Shown in pieces: positions 18,879 through 27,604 of a stretch of 64,000 nucleotides of DNA. The notes under the pieces were generated by a model that was not told the DNA's origin, searched no databases, and worked only from the letters and a program-made list of their open reading frames with translations. This DNA is from an uncultured bacterium (GTDB lineage Bacteria > Cyanobacteriota > Vampirovibrionia > Gastranaerophilales > Gastranaerophilaceae), in assembly GCA_949296355.1 (NCBI GenBank), contig CASFPS010000005.1, forward strand, positions 62,001-126,000. The letters run 5' to 3'. The position numbers and the translations under genes were made by a program. Numbering within the stretch: the stretch's first letter is position 1; every line of letters starts with the position of its first letter.

Positions 18879-19943
18879 TTATTTCAATTTCTTAAGTCCT
18901 TTAATGCCGTTATTAGCATAAAAATATTTTAATTCGTCAAATATCGGAATAAGTTTTGCCTTGCAATCTTCAATCAAAGATGTCTTTTCTGCAATTTCTT
19001 TTTTGTTTGTAGCAAACATCAGCTTTAAAGTCTCGATATTTGCCTGTATGTCTTTGATTGTTTTTAAACATCCGGCTTTTATTGATTCAAATTTTAAAGT
19101 TGTTTCTTCAAGTCTTTTGTATTCCTTTTTGGCTTCTTCTTTTGCGGTTGTCAGCCTGTAATTGCCGGATTCTGATTTTGCAATCTCTTCATAAGTAGCT
19201 GCTGTCGTATTTTTTCCGTATTTTTCATACGGATTTTCAGGTTTCTTATCTGTAACACCGGCAAGCTTTGCTTTTGCCGCACCGTACATTGCACGTTCAT
19301 TGATAGAGCCGTCTGCTGCTGTATTCAAGACATCATTATAAGGCTTTTTCATTTTTTCCAGGTCAGAAATATGTTTTTCTATATTTACCTTTATATCCTG
19401 CTGAGTTCTTAACTCCTCCTCAGCAGCTTTCATGCCGCGGTTTATCAACGCATTATCCTTTTCCAGAAAGTCAATGCGGTCTTCCGCCTGTTCCTTCACA
19501 TATCTCAAATGACCGCCGTTGTCGTACATACGAATACACTCATCTGCCTTGTTAATTTCCTGCTGAGCCTCCTCAGGACTTGCAAAACCGGCAAATTTAC
19601 GTCTCTCAAAATAATGCTTGCGTTCTTCAAAATCTTTCTTAAAATCAACGCGCAATTTGTTAAAATAATTTAACCCGACTTCATCAATATCCGGATACTT
19701 AGGCTCATTATCATAAACTATATAATCCGCCGCCTCTTTTATATTATCACTTATAGGCTCCATAGGGCTTGCAAAGTAAACTTTGTTGGTCGGATTCCTA
19801 TGATATGCATCTAAAGTTTTTTCCATAGTAGATGCCGGATGCCAGTCTGCATGATCTTTAATAGTGTAACTCCCGTAATAATACTCGTACTTACCCTTAA
19901 AATTCTGATTAGATAAAAAATTGTTAACAGGTAATATTCTCAT
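18879..19943 (-). CDS. NFKG-leader coiled-coil protein, unknown function
   Basis: A 354-residue protein starting MRILPVNNFLSNQNFKG. Residues about 90-350 are rich in Glu, Lys and Leu with heptad-like spacing, suggesting long coiled coils. No enzyme motif was seen. A strong AAGGAGG ribosome-binding site precedes the ATG. It is the first gene of a likely two-gene unit with the gene at 17923-18852. Function unknown; a structural or surface role is only a guess. Confidence 0.75.
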   Translation of the reverse strand: MRILPVNNFLSNQNFKGKYEYYYGSYTIKDHADWHPASTMEKTLDAYHRNPTNKVYFASPMEPISDNIKEAADYIVYDNEPKYPDIDEVGLNYFNKLRVDFKKDFEERKHYFERRKFAGFASPEEAQQEINKADECIRMYDNGGHLRYVKEQAEDRIDFLEKDNALINRGMKAAEEELRTQQDIKVNIEKHISDLEKMKKPYNDVLNTAADGSINERAMYGAAKAKLAGVTDKKPENPYEKYGKNTTAATYEEIAKSESGNYRLTTAKEEAKKEYKRLEETTLKFESIKAGCLKTIKDIQANIETLKLMFATNKKEIAEKTSLIEDCKAKLIPIFDELKYFYANNGIKGLKKLK

Positions 19944-20065
19944 AATAACCTCCTTTAATTAATATATTGACCCTATAGTTTCAAACACACCCTGTGATAT
20001 AAAAAATATAATGGATATATGTTAGAATAAACATATATTTTTTGCATGCATGTTTTAATAAAAAT

Positions 20066-20138
20066 TTACAATTATAATAAATTTTATAATTTTTTGTTGT
20101 AATTACAATTGAAGTCATTATCTATAATATGTTATAAT
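20066..20138 (+). promoter_or_regulatory. Rubrerythrin promoter with PerR/Fur-like boxes
   Basis: TTACAATTATAATAA (20066-20080) matches 13 of 15 positions of the PerR consensus TTATAATTATTATAA. A perfect TTGTAATTACAA palindrome is at 20097-20108. A promoter TTGAAG, 18 bp, TGtTATAAT ends at 20138. Peroxide regulation is inferred from these sites and from the nature of the gene. Confidence 0.45.
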
Positions 20139-20191
20139 CTGACTTGTTAAGAGAGGATAAATTCCTATTATTTAAAAGAAAGGATGTAATT

Positions 20192-20737
20192 ATGGCAAAA
20201 TACGTATGTTCAGTATGCGGTTATACAGCAGAAGGCGAAGCTCCGGAAAAATGTCCGGTATGCGGCGCCGGTAAAGATAAATTCGTTTTGATGGCAGAAG
20301 GAAACAAGAATTATGCAGACGAGCATAGAATCGGCGTTGCAAAAGACGTTGACCCTGAAATTCTTGAAGGTTTGAGAGCAAACTTTATGGGTGAGTGTAC
20401 AGAAGTCGGTATGTACATTGCTATGGCAAGACAGGCTGACAGAGAAGGATATCCTGAAATTGCAGAAGCTTTCAAAAGATACGCTTTTGAAGAAGCAGAC
20501 CACGCTTCAAGATTTGCAGAATTACTGGGCGAAGTTGTTACAAATTCTACAAAGAAAAATCTTGAACTCCGTGCAGAAGCTGAATTTGGGGCTTGCGACG
20601 GAAAGATGAAAATCGCTAAACGCGCAAAAGAATTAGGACTTGACGCTGTTCACGATACAGTTCATGAAATGGCTAAAGACGAAGCACGCCACGGACGCGG
20701 TTTTGACGGTCTACTTGCAAGATACTTCAATAAATAA
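20192..20737 (+). CDS. Reverse rubrerythrin (peroxide reductase)
   Basis: A 181-residue non-haem iron protein that reduces hydrogen peroxide in anaerobes. The rubredoxin-like Cys4 site is at the N-terminus ([16 protein letters not shown]; residues about 4-25). The ferritin-like four-helix di-iron domain follows, with [28 protein letters not shown] and [14 protein letters not shown]. This domain order is the reverse of classical rubrerythrin. I start at ATG 20192, preceded by AAAGGA, not at the upstream in-frame start. A strong terminator follows. Confidence 0.93.
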   Translation: MAKYVCSVCGYTAEGEAPEKCPVCGAGKDKFVLMAEGNKNYADEHRIGVAKDVDPEILEGLRANFMGECTEVGMYIAMARQADREGYPEIAEAFKRYAFEEADHASRFAELLGEVVTNSTKKNLELRAEAEFGACDGKMKIAKRAKELGLDAVHDTVHEMAKDEARHGRGFDGLLARYFNK

Positions 20738-20751
20738 TTTAATATTTTTTA

Positions 20752-20787
20752 AAAAACAGGGTGAAATTATTTTCACCCTGTTTTTTT
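20752..20787 (+). terminator. Intrinsic terminator after rubrerythrin
   Basis: ACAGGGTGAAA/TTTCACCCTGT stem extended by A/T pairs, 4-nt loop, T7 tail. Confidence 0.9.
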
Positions 20788-20814
20788 GTGACAAAATTAT
20801 TATTTTATTGTAAT

Positions 20815-20965
20815 ATAAGCTTAGTCAAAAGAAAGGACGGCATTGACGAGAATTCATGCCGCCGCTGAGTCGTAATACTGAAACCTTTTGAGCGGGAGAC
20901 ATTTTGTTCAGTTCCTAAACTGTTTTTTTAACTCAAGGTCTCCCTTTTGGACAAACTCCATGCCG
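20815..20965. other. Structured intergenic segment, possible RNA or terminator
   Basis: Holds three nested inverted repeats: GGCAT/ATGCC (20839-20860), GGGAGAC/GTCTCCC (about 20893-20943) and CAGTT/AACTG followed by T7 (about 20910-20930). It could be the 3' end of the hlyD transcript on the minus strand or a small RNA on the plus strand. I could not assign a known RNA family. Confidence 0.35.
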
Positions 20966-20967
20966 GT

Positions 20968-21990
20968 TTATTTAGTCTGTTGTTTTTCAAAGTCTCTTAT
21001 ATGTACCTTTGGTACAACTGACATTCCCGGTATTATCTTGTATTCATTAGGGTCAATCTCTTCCGTGAATACAATCTTAACAGGAATTCTCTGTACAATT
21101 TTTACGAAAGAACCGACTGCATTCTCAGGCGGGAACAAGCTTGCTTTTGCGCCTGAACTTCTTTGAATACTGTCAATTTTTCCTTTGAAAACTTTATCAG
21201 GATAAGTGTCGATTTTAATATCAACCTCCATGCCTTCTTTCATATGCGTTAGCTGTGTTTCTTTGTAATTTGCAACAACCCACACATTATGCGGAACGAT
21301 TACAAACAAAGGACTTCCCGGCTGAACCATCATACCGACTTCAACTTTCTTATTGGAAACTGTTCCGTCAATCGGAGCCAAAATATCCGTGTATTCCAAT
21401 GCCAGCTCTGCTGCGCGCTTTTGAGCTTTTAAAACATTCAAATCAGCATCCGCAACTTTTACGTTTTTAGAAGGGTCGCTTGAAAAAATCGACTGCTCGG
21501 CACTTGTCTGGCTTGCCTGTTTATTTTCCAGATTTGTTCTTGCCTGATCCAGTCTCTGCTTTGAAACAGCTCCTGCTGCATAAAGGTTCTCATATCGTTC
21601 TAAATCCTTCTTTGCAAGTTCGATTTCAGAATTAGCCGCATTCAAATCAGCACGTGCATTTTCCTGATTTAAAAGAGCTTTTTCATACGCTGCAGTTGCC
21701 TGATCAAGCTTTACCTGATAATCTATCTTATCAATAACCGCAACAACCTGCCCTGCTTTTACCGGCTGGTTATCTTCAACCAGAACTTTTACAATCTGTC
21801 CTGATACCTTTGGAGAAACAGAAACCGTCGTTGTCTCTACATAAGCATCATCAGTTGTCTGATAGCCCAGATAATCATAAATAAAGTATCCGGCTGTCAA
21901 AACACCTAAAGTTACAAGTGTCGCAAATATATAACGCTTCTTTACCGGTAATTTTCTGTTTGTCTCTTCTGATTTATTTTCTTCGCTCAT
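20968..21990 (-). CDS. HlyD/EmrA-type membrane fusion protein
   Basis: The periplasmic adaptor of a tripartite efflux pump, 340 residues. One N-terminal transmembrane helix (about 19-40), a lipoyl-like half motif 'VSPKVSGQIVKVLVEDNQPVKAGQVVAVID', an alpha-hairpin (about 80-165) and the second half 'ILAPIDGTVSNKKVEVGMMVQPGSPLFVIV' are characteristic of EmrA. It follows a marR gene by 18 nt, and a tolC-like gene is divergent. The expected partner permease (EmrB MFS or an ABC protein) is not adjacent. AAAGGTG is the ribosome-binding site. Confidence 0.9.
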   Translation of the reverse strand: MSEENKSEETNRKLPVKKRYIFATLVTLGVLTAGYFIYDYLGYQTTDDAYVETTTVSVSPKVSGQIVKVLVEDNQPVKAGQVVAVIDKIDYQVKLDQATAAYEKALLNQENARADLNAANSEIELAKKDLERYENLYAAGAVSKQRLDQARTNLENKQASQTSAEQSIFSSDPSKNVKVADADLNVLKAQKRAAELALEYTDILAPIDGTVSNKKVEVGMMVQPGSPLFVIVPHNVWVVANYKETQLTHMKEGMEVDIKIDTYPDKVFKGKIDSIQRSSGAKASLFPPENAVGSFVKIVQRIPVKIVFTEEIDPNEYKIIPGMSVVPKVHIRDFEKQQTK

Positions 21991-22008
21991 TTTTTCACCT
22001 TTACTATT

Positions 22009-22506
22009 CTATATTTGTATTTCCAGTGTTTCGTTTAAAACTTCTCTTAACTCTTTTAATAAACCGCTTACTTTTGCCAGATCACTATTATTAATTCTCT
22101 CTCTTACAAGCATAAGATGCGGTTTGATTTTTTCGGTTACTTCTTCAGCCTTTCTTACTCCTGCTTCAGTAATTTCTGCAATCTTAACAGGACGGTTATT
22201 TTTTATTGATAATTTTCTTGTAATAAAACCTTTTCTCTCCAGACTGTCCAGAATCTTCCCTGTATTTGCCCTGTCTTTGAGGATTAATTTTGCTAAATCT
22301 CTCTGGCATATGTTCGGGTTACAAATCAGTGTATCAAGTGTTGAAAATTCTTCCGGAGTAATTCCCGCCCCGTACTTTTCAAACACCTGCTGCCCTAAAA
22401 GCTTGCAATACTTCGCTGTCAGTTCTATCTGGTAGAATACAGTATCTGTAAAATGATTTTGCAATTTTGTAAATCCCCTGTTTGGCGTATGTTTATTTAA
22501 CAACAT
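22009..22506 (-). CDS. MarR-family transcriptional regulator
   Basis: A 165-residue winged-helix repressor. The recognition region is 'NICQRDLAKLILKDRANTGKILDSLERKGFI', followed by the wing 'NNRPVKIAEITEAGVRKAEEV'. MarR proteins typically repress efflux genes and release DNA on binding phenolic or other drug-like ligands. It is the first gene of a two-gene unit with the HlyD-like adaptor. A palindrome overlapping its own start codon suggests autoregulation and possible control of the divergent tolC-like gene. Confidence 0.92.
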   Translation of the reverse strand: MLLNKHTPNRGFTKLQNHFTDTVFYQIELTAKYCKLLGQQVFEKYGAGITPEEFSTLDTLICNPNICQRDLAKLILKDRANTGKILDSLERKGFITRKLSIKNNRPVKIAEITEAGVRKAEEVTEKIKPHLMLVRERINNSDLAKVSGLLKELREVLNETLEIQI

Positions 22507-22522
22507 GTTGCATTTGCAACAT
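22505..22522. promoter_or_regulatory. Putative MarR operator
   Basis: Perfect inverted repeat ATGTTGC-attt-GCAACAT that covers the marR start codon in the intergenic region shared with the divergent tolC-like gene. Size and symmetry fit MarR operators. Confidence 0.55.
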
Positions 22523-22578
22523 ACTTATGTTATCATTCTTATTAGAAAAAATCAAGTACTTGGAGAGAAGAAAAAGAT

Positions 22579-23997
22579 ATGAAGAAAATATTAACACTGG
22601 CTATACTGGTATCACTCGGTTTGAGTAATACTGTTTCAGTTCTTGCTGCTGAAAAAACTGTTTTGAGTGCAGGAGCTGAACAAACGGTTGACAAGGATAA
22701 AAATAATAAAAAAGATAAAAAGAAAAAATCAGAAAAAATTAAACCTGTCAAAAACAAATATGAATACGTTAATATGGCTTGGTGGGGACAGTTTAATGAT
22801 GATATTTTAAATGATTACATTATTAAAGCTGTTGAAAATAACAAAGACTTAAAGATGGCAACATTAACAATTGATGAGTATTATCAAAATGTTGTCGGAC
22901 AGAGAGCAAACGAGCTTCCGACTATTCATGCCGGATTTATGCCGGGATACGGCGGATTTATGGAACACGAAGCCGGAAGTTTCTTACTGCCTATTATGGC
23001 TAGCTACGAATTAGACCTGTTCGGTAAAAATCACAACAAGACAACTGCAATAAGAAAATTGTATGAAGCTTCTATTCTGGATGAACAGGCTGCCTACATT
23101 TCAATAGCTTCATCTGTAGGAACGGTTTATATTAATATAGTAAAACTTGATGCAATGGTCGACTTGCAGGAAGATATTGTTAAATTAAGAAAAGAAATTT
23201 TTGAAATAATGTCAGTAAGCAACCTTGAAGGACTTGTTTCAACTTCTGACCTTGTAAAAGCAAACCAGTCGTATATTCAGGGAGTTGCAGATTTAACCGA
23301 TTTAAAGAAACAGAGAACAAAACTTCTGCACCAGCTTGCGGTTTTGACAGGCGACAGTCCTAATAATATAGAAGAGTATAAGAGAATTGACTACAAGGAA
23401 CTTGCATTTTCAGGCAAAATTCCTGAATTTGTAAATTCAGATGTTATTATGAAACGTCCTGATTATATGAAGGCAGAAAAAATGCTTGAAAAAGCCGGAA
23501 TTGATGTTAAGGTTGCAAGAAAAGAAATGCTTCCGACACTTAATCTCGGCGGAATGATGTTATTTAATGCAACAAATCTCGGAAGCCTGTTTACGACTTC
23601 AAACATGCTCTGGGGTATCGGCGGCGGAATTATGCAGCCTCTGTTTATGGGCGGAAGAATCAGAGCGAATTTGAAAGCCAAAAAGATTGCTTACGAAAAA
23701 AGCCTGAAAAATTATGAAAAAGTCAACCTGACTTCTATGCAGGAGGTTAACGACTCGCTTGTTTCAATAAATATGGACAAAGAAAAGTTAACCAAACAGA
23801 AAAAGATTCAAGAGCTTGAAAAAGAGGATTTTGCAATTTCCCAAACACGATTTGCCCAGGGTGTTATTGCAAAACTCGATTTAAACCAGATGGAAGAAAA
23901 CCTTTTGAGTGTAAACAAAATGGTTTATTCAAGCGAATTTGACTGCATGATTGATTATATAAGCTTTTATAAAGCAATAGCAGCACAAAATATATAG
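22579..23997 (+). CDS. TolC/OprM-like outer-membrane efflux protein
   Basis: A 472-residue protein with a signal peptide (about residues 1-24, ending SVLAAE), a Lys-rich linker (about 35-60), then two TolC repeats with long helices (for example 'TSDLVKANQSYIQGVADLTDLKKQRTKLLHQLAVLTGD'). It forms the trimeric exit duct of tripartite pumps, so an outer membrane is implied. GGAGAG precedes the ATG. It is divergent from marR-hlyD and probably works with that adaptor. The N-terminal lipoprotein cysteine of the NodT group is absent. Confidence 0.9.
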   Translation: MKKILTLAILVSLGLSNTVSVLAAEKTVLSAGAEQTVDKDKNNKKDKKKKSEKIKPVKNKYEYVNMAWWGQFNDDILNDYIIKAVENNKDLKMATLTIDEYYQNVVGQRANELPTIHAGFMPGYGGFMEHEAGSFLLPIMASYELDLFGKNHNKTTAIRKLYEASILDEQAAYISIASSVGTVYINIVKLDAMVDLQEDIVKLRKEIFEIMSVSNLEGLVSTSDLVKANQSYIQGVADLTDLKKQRTKLLHQLAVLTGDSPNNIEEYKRIDYKELAFSGKIPEFVNSDVIMKRPDYMKAEKMLEKAGIDVKVARKEMLPTLNLGGMMLFNATNLGSLFTTSNMLWGIGGGIMQPLFMGGRIRANLKAKKIAYEKSLKNYEKVNLTSMQEVNDSLVSINMDKEKLTKQKKIQELEKEDFAISQTRFAQGVIAKLDLNQMEENLLSVNKMVYSSEFDCMIDYISFYKAIAAQNI

Positions 23998-24010
23998 AGT
24001 AAAACCGGAC

Positions 24011-24046
24011 AAGGCGCCTTCAGACAAGAATGGCGTCTTATTTTTT
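24011..24046 (+). terminator. Terminator after the tolC-like gene
   Basis: AAGGCGCC/GGCGTCTT stem (one G-U pair) followed by ATTTTTT. It overlaps the 3' end of the convergent phospholipase D gene. Confidence 0.6.
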
Positions 24047-25681
24047 ACACCCCTCATCTGCACTGTCAATCAGCCCGTCATAATCGTTATCCTGACCGTC
24101 CGTGCATGAGCCTTCCGAGTCTAAGCTTTCGGCGCGCGGAAATCCGTAAAGCCATTTTTCAGGGATTTTATTCCACAAATACCTGAAAAAATCACGGTAA
24201 AATTTTGCGGCTTGAGGATTTTCAAGTATTATTAAGTTTTCGTCGTTTCTGTTTTCACCGCTGTAGGAAAAGTTCATTGAACCGAGAATTAAATATTTAT
24301 CATCAATAATCATAGTTTTAGAATGAAGCTTTCCTGCATAGTTTTCGATTTTAACGGGAATTCCTGCGGCTCTTAGTTCTTTGATTCTTGAGTGTTTTGC
24401 AGAAGCGTTAAGCGCATCTGCTATTATTTTTACATCTACACCGCGCTTTTTTGCAGAAGCAAGTTCATCTATTATTTGACGTTCTATTATGATAAATGCC
24501 GGAATATAAATATAATTCTTTGAATTTCTAATCAGAGGCAGGATTCCGTTTGTGATTGTTTTATCCTGCGGTGAAAAATAAATATTTTCATCCTTGCGGT
24601 TAGAAAGTTTATCCGTATGAAATTTGCCGCTATACATTTGTTCAAACTCTTGCGTATAAATTTTTGCCGCTTCCGTTGAATTTATCACGACAAGAGCATT
24701 CGCGTTAAAGCCGGACATATCAGTAAAAGAAAGATTTGCAGAGCCTGTTATCACGGTTTTATTATCGATAACAAAAAACTTGTTGTGCATAAGATATCCG
24801 GCGTTTTTGGAATTAATGTCACTTATTGAATTTCCGATTAAATTTGCAAGAAAATTTGTGTTTTCGTAAATATTATTGCCTTTACTGTCACAATCATATA
24901 CAAGACGAATTTTTACTCCGCGTTTTTGGGCATTTTTTATTGCGCTCTCTATTGCCGGAGTCGAAGTATAACCGTAAATTGCCATATCTATTGTCTTTTG
25001 CGCGCCATTAATATTATTCAAAATTTCCCTGCAAATATCTGAGGAACAGTCCCTATCGGGTTTTAATTTAACGGTAAAATCAGAGAGAATTAATTTTACA
25101 TCTTTTATATTAAATTTTAGTTTACCGGCTTCAATCGTTTTAGCTTCAGGCTTAATTCTTTTACTCCCTTTTCTTATTACAATTAAGCCTTCTTTTTCTT
25201 TGGAGATTGGAAAAGTTTCGCCGCTGTTTACATCCAGAAGCTCATAATTTGTACCCTTTATTGTTTTTATTAATTTTTCGGCTGCTTTTTCATTGCAAAA
25301 TTTTCCCTCTTTTATACAATAAGGAGAATTTTCAAATTTTATAAGGTAATTGTATTTTTGATAAACGAGAACATCGTCATAAATATTTACTTTTGCACCT
25401 TCAAGCAAATTTTTTGCCCAGTATTTGCCGAAGCTTCCGATAACAAAAGCGTCTTCCTCACTCAGACCAAAAATCGAAGCCAGTTCCCTGTTTCTTTCGC
25501 TGAAAAATGGAGAAAAAGTTTCATAATTATTTATTCTAAAGACTTCGCCCGTATTTAACAGGATTTCACAGGGTGAAATAACCTCTCTTACGTAAAACTC
25601 TTTCTCTTTCGGATACAAAAATATCAGAAAAAGGAAGAATAAAACAACTATTAGCGCTATACACCCGATTTTTCTTCGCAC
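24038..25681 (-). CDS. Phospholipase D-family protein, membrane anchored
   Basis: A 547-residue protein with an N-terminal transmembrane helix (about 5-24) and two HxK(x)4D active-site motifs, HNKFFVID (about 296) and HSKTMIID (about 452). The family includes cardiolipin synthases and Nuc-type endonucleases, and the substrate cannot be told here. The region before the first motif (about 30-200) is not a familiar domain. The tail ends CTDGQDNDYDGLIDSADEGC, an Asp-rich calcium-loop-like motif flanked by cysteines. Its start overlaps the 3' end of the ydjC-like gene, so the two are probably translated together. Confidence 0.85.
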   Translation of the reverse strand: MRRKIGCIALIVVLFFLFLIFLYPKEKEFYVREVISPCEILLNTGEVFRINNYETFSPFFSERNRELASIFGLSEEDAFVIGSFGKYWAKNLLEGAKVNIYDDVLVYQKYNYLIKFENSPYCIKEGKFCNEKAAEKLIKTIKGTNYELLDVNSGETFPISKEKEGLIVIRKGSKRIKPEAKTIEAGKLKFNIKDVKLILSDFTVKLKPDRDCSSDICREILNNINGAQKTIDMAIYGYTSTPAIESAIKNAQKRGVKIRLVYDCDSKGNNIYENTNFLANLIGNSISDINSKNAGYLMHNKFFVIDNKTVITGSANLSFTDMSGFNANALVVINSTEAAKIYTQEFEQMYSGKFHTDKLSNRKDENIYFSPQDKTITNGILPLIRNSKNYIYIPAFIIIERQIIDELASAKKRGVDVKIIADALNASAKHSRIKELRAAGIPVKIENYAGKLHSKTMIIDDKYLILGSMNFSYSGENRNDENLIILENPQAAKFYRDFFRYLWNKIPEKWLYGFPRAESLDSEGSCTDGQDNDYDGLIDSADEGCKK

Positions 25682-26559
25682 TCAGATTCGCTCCCGTGAG
25701 AATAATAAAGTTCCCTGTAATTAGTTATTTCATATCCGAGCTTTTCAATTTTTTCTTTCAGTTTCATATTTTTTGTAATCTGAAATTCAGTAAAATGGTT
25801 GTCTACTGTTCCATCCTCATATCTGCACGGATGAATCAGAGCTTCTGTAATAACTTTATCATACCTGATTGCCATCAGCCCGTATGATATTGCAAGACTG
25901 TTCATCATTGAAGTATAAGTTACGCCTAAAAGATACTCGTTCGTGTGAAGCCCGTATTTTTGAACCGTATTTTCATTAATAAGCGTAAAAAAGTTTAAAA
26001 GCGCAACTTTTATCAAATTTACCGGATACTTCACCGTTAAATGCCTGAAAACATCCGGAATAATATAAGGTTTTTCGTATTGTGTACGGATTTGTTTTAT
26101 TTCATATTCTTTGGCAAGTTTTGCCGCAAGTTCAAATATTCTCGGAATTGAATGTACATGAACGTGGGAATCTATATGTGAAACCCCGGTATGAGCGAGA
26201 ACTTTTTCAATCTGCGCTCTGAATTCTTTTTCAAGCTGCTCCATAAAGATATTGTCTTTTGTGTTAAGAGATTTCAGAAGCAGCATTCCGAAAGAGTTGT
26301 TAAAATTTCCGTCTCCGTCTGTCAGTTTATCTAAATCCTGACAAAGAGCCTTGCCTTCAATAACATTAAGATGCACTCCGACTCCCAAATCAGGACAGGC
26401 GGGAATAACTTCCTGGCAGGCTTCTTCAAAAGCTTCTCCGTTTGCTACAAGACTCGCACTTTTAAGGATTCCGGAAGAGTATCCTTCAAGAACCGCCGTA
26501 TTAAAAGCCTGACTCATTCCAAAATCGTCAGCGTTTAAGATGAATTTTTTGTCAGACAT
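25657..26559 (-). CDS. YdjC/ChbG/HpnK-family carbohydrate deacetylase
   Basis: A 300-residue metal-dependent deacetylase of the YdjC fold. It has the N-terminal NADDFG motif (the two Asp contribute to metal and catalysis) and the downstream SHVHVHS histidine block; EGKAL and the C-terminal 'EALIHPCRYED' block also fit the family. Characterised members deacetylate chito-oligosaccharides (ChbG) or hopanoid glucosaminyl intermediates (HpnK). AGGAG precedes the ATG. It is divergent from a polyprenyl-phosphate glycosyltransferase, which suggests a lipid-linked sugar substrate (inference). Confidence 0.88.
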   Translation of the reverse strand: MSDKKFILNADDFGMSQAFNTAVLEGYSSGILKSASLVANGEAFEEACQEVIPACPDLGVGVHLNVIEGKALCQDLDKLTDGDGNFNNSFGMLLLKSLNTKDNIFMEQLEKEFRAQIEKVLAHTGVSHIDSHVHVHSIPRIFELAAKLAKEYEIKQIRTQYEKPYIIPDVFRHLTVKYPVNLIKVALLNFFTLINENTVQKYGLHTNEYLLGVTYTSMMNSLAISYGLMAIRYDKVITEALIHPCRYEDGTVDNHFTEFQITKNMKLKEKIEKLGYEITNYRELYYSHGSESECEEKSGV

Positions 26560-26608
26560 AAATCTCCTGTTTTAGTGAAAACTTCACTAATCATATTATT
26601 TATTGTAT

Positions 26609-26614
26609 TATAAT
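26609..26614 (+). promoter_or_regulatory. -10 box abutting the GT2 start
   Basis: TATAAT, then 6 nt, then ATG 26621. There is no Shine-Dalgarno sequence, so a leaderless start is predicted. Confidence 0.5.
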
Positions 26615-26620
26615 TTTAAG

Positions 26621-27592
26621 ATGAATACAATGTTTAATAAGAAATCCAAACTCGCAATTATTATTCCGTGTTTCAACGAAGAGCTGGTTATAAAATCCAC
26701 TGTTGAAACTCTTTTCGGCGTTTTGGATACGATTATTGCCAAGGGTAAAATTTCAAAAGACAGTTATATTTATCTCGTTGATGACGGTTCAAAAGATAAG
26801 ACGTGGAGTATTATTGAAGAGCTTCATAATACTTACGGAAAAAGAGTAAAAGGTGTAAAATTTCTCAGAAATTACGGAAACCAGAAGGCTTTAATTGCAG
26901 GACTTCTCGGTGTAAAAAATATCGGATGCGATTGCGCTGTTACAATTGATGCAGACCTGCAGCAGGATGAAAATATAATAGAAACTTTTGTTGACGAGTT
27001 TCACAACGGAGCGGAAATTGTTTCCGGTATCAGGAATGACAGAAAAACCGATACATTTTTTAAAAAGTTTACGGCATTTTGTTTTTACAAATTAATGAAT
27101 ATTCTCGGTGTTAAAATTCCGCCTAATCATTCTGACTTTAGACTCGTAAGCTATAAAGCGCTCGAGATTCTTGAACAATACTCGGAAACCGGACTTTTCC
27201 TGAGAGGATTTTTTCACGAACTCGGGCTTAAAACGGCTTACGTGCATTTTGATGTAAAGCCGAGAAAAGCCGGAAAATCAAAGTTTAATTTCTTTTCACT
27301 CACAAGTCTTGCACTCAACGGAATAACTGCTTACAGTATAGTTCCACTGCGAATTATTGCTGTTATAGGTGTTCTGACCGTTCTCGGGAGCTTTTTGTTT
27401 GCGGCGGAAGTTGTATTTGAAAAATATTTTCTTCACGATATGCCGAGCGGCTGGGCAACTCTTGTTATCCTCCTTGCCTTTTTCGGCGGGCTGCAAATCT
27501 TCTGCCTCGGAATTATCGGGGAATATATAGGACAGATTTTTAACGAAGTCAAAGCAAGACCGAGATATATCAAAGAAACAGAATTAAATTAG
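26621..27592 (+). CDS. Polyprenyl-phosphate GT2 glycosyltransferase (GtrB/ArnC/DPM1-like)
   Basis: A 323-residue membrane glycosyltransferase that charges a polyprenyl phosphate with a sugar on the cytoplasmic face. The GT-A domain has IIIPCFNEE, LVDDGSKDKTW, the DADLQQDE metal motif (about 108) and SDFRLVS. Two C-terminal transmembrane helices (about 230-255 and 270-295) end in 'GIIGEYIGQIFNEVKARPRYI', typical of GtrB/ArnC. I start at ATG 26621 (MNTMFNKKSK), which follows TATAAT by 6 nt. It is divergent from the ydjC-like gene. Confidence 0.92.
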   Translation: MNTMFNKKSKLAIIIPCFNEELVIKSTVETLFGVLDTIIAKGKISKDSYIYLVDDGSKDKTWSIIEELHNTYGKRVKGVKFLRNYGNQKALIAGLLGVKNIGCDCAVTIDADLQQDENIIETFVDEFHNGAEIVSGIRNDRKTDTFFKKFTAFCFYKLMNILGVKIPPNHSDFRLVSYKALEILEQYSETGLFLRGFFHELGLKTAYVHFDVKPRKAGKSKFNFFSLTSLALNGITAYSIVPLRIIAVIGVLTVLGSFLFAAEVVFEKYFLHDMPSGWATLVILLAFFGGLQIFCLGIIGEYIGQIFNEVKARPRYIKETELN

Positions 27593-27604
27593 TATATTAA
27601 AGAG

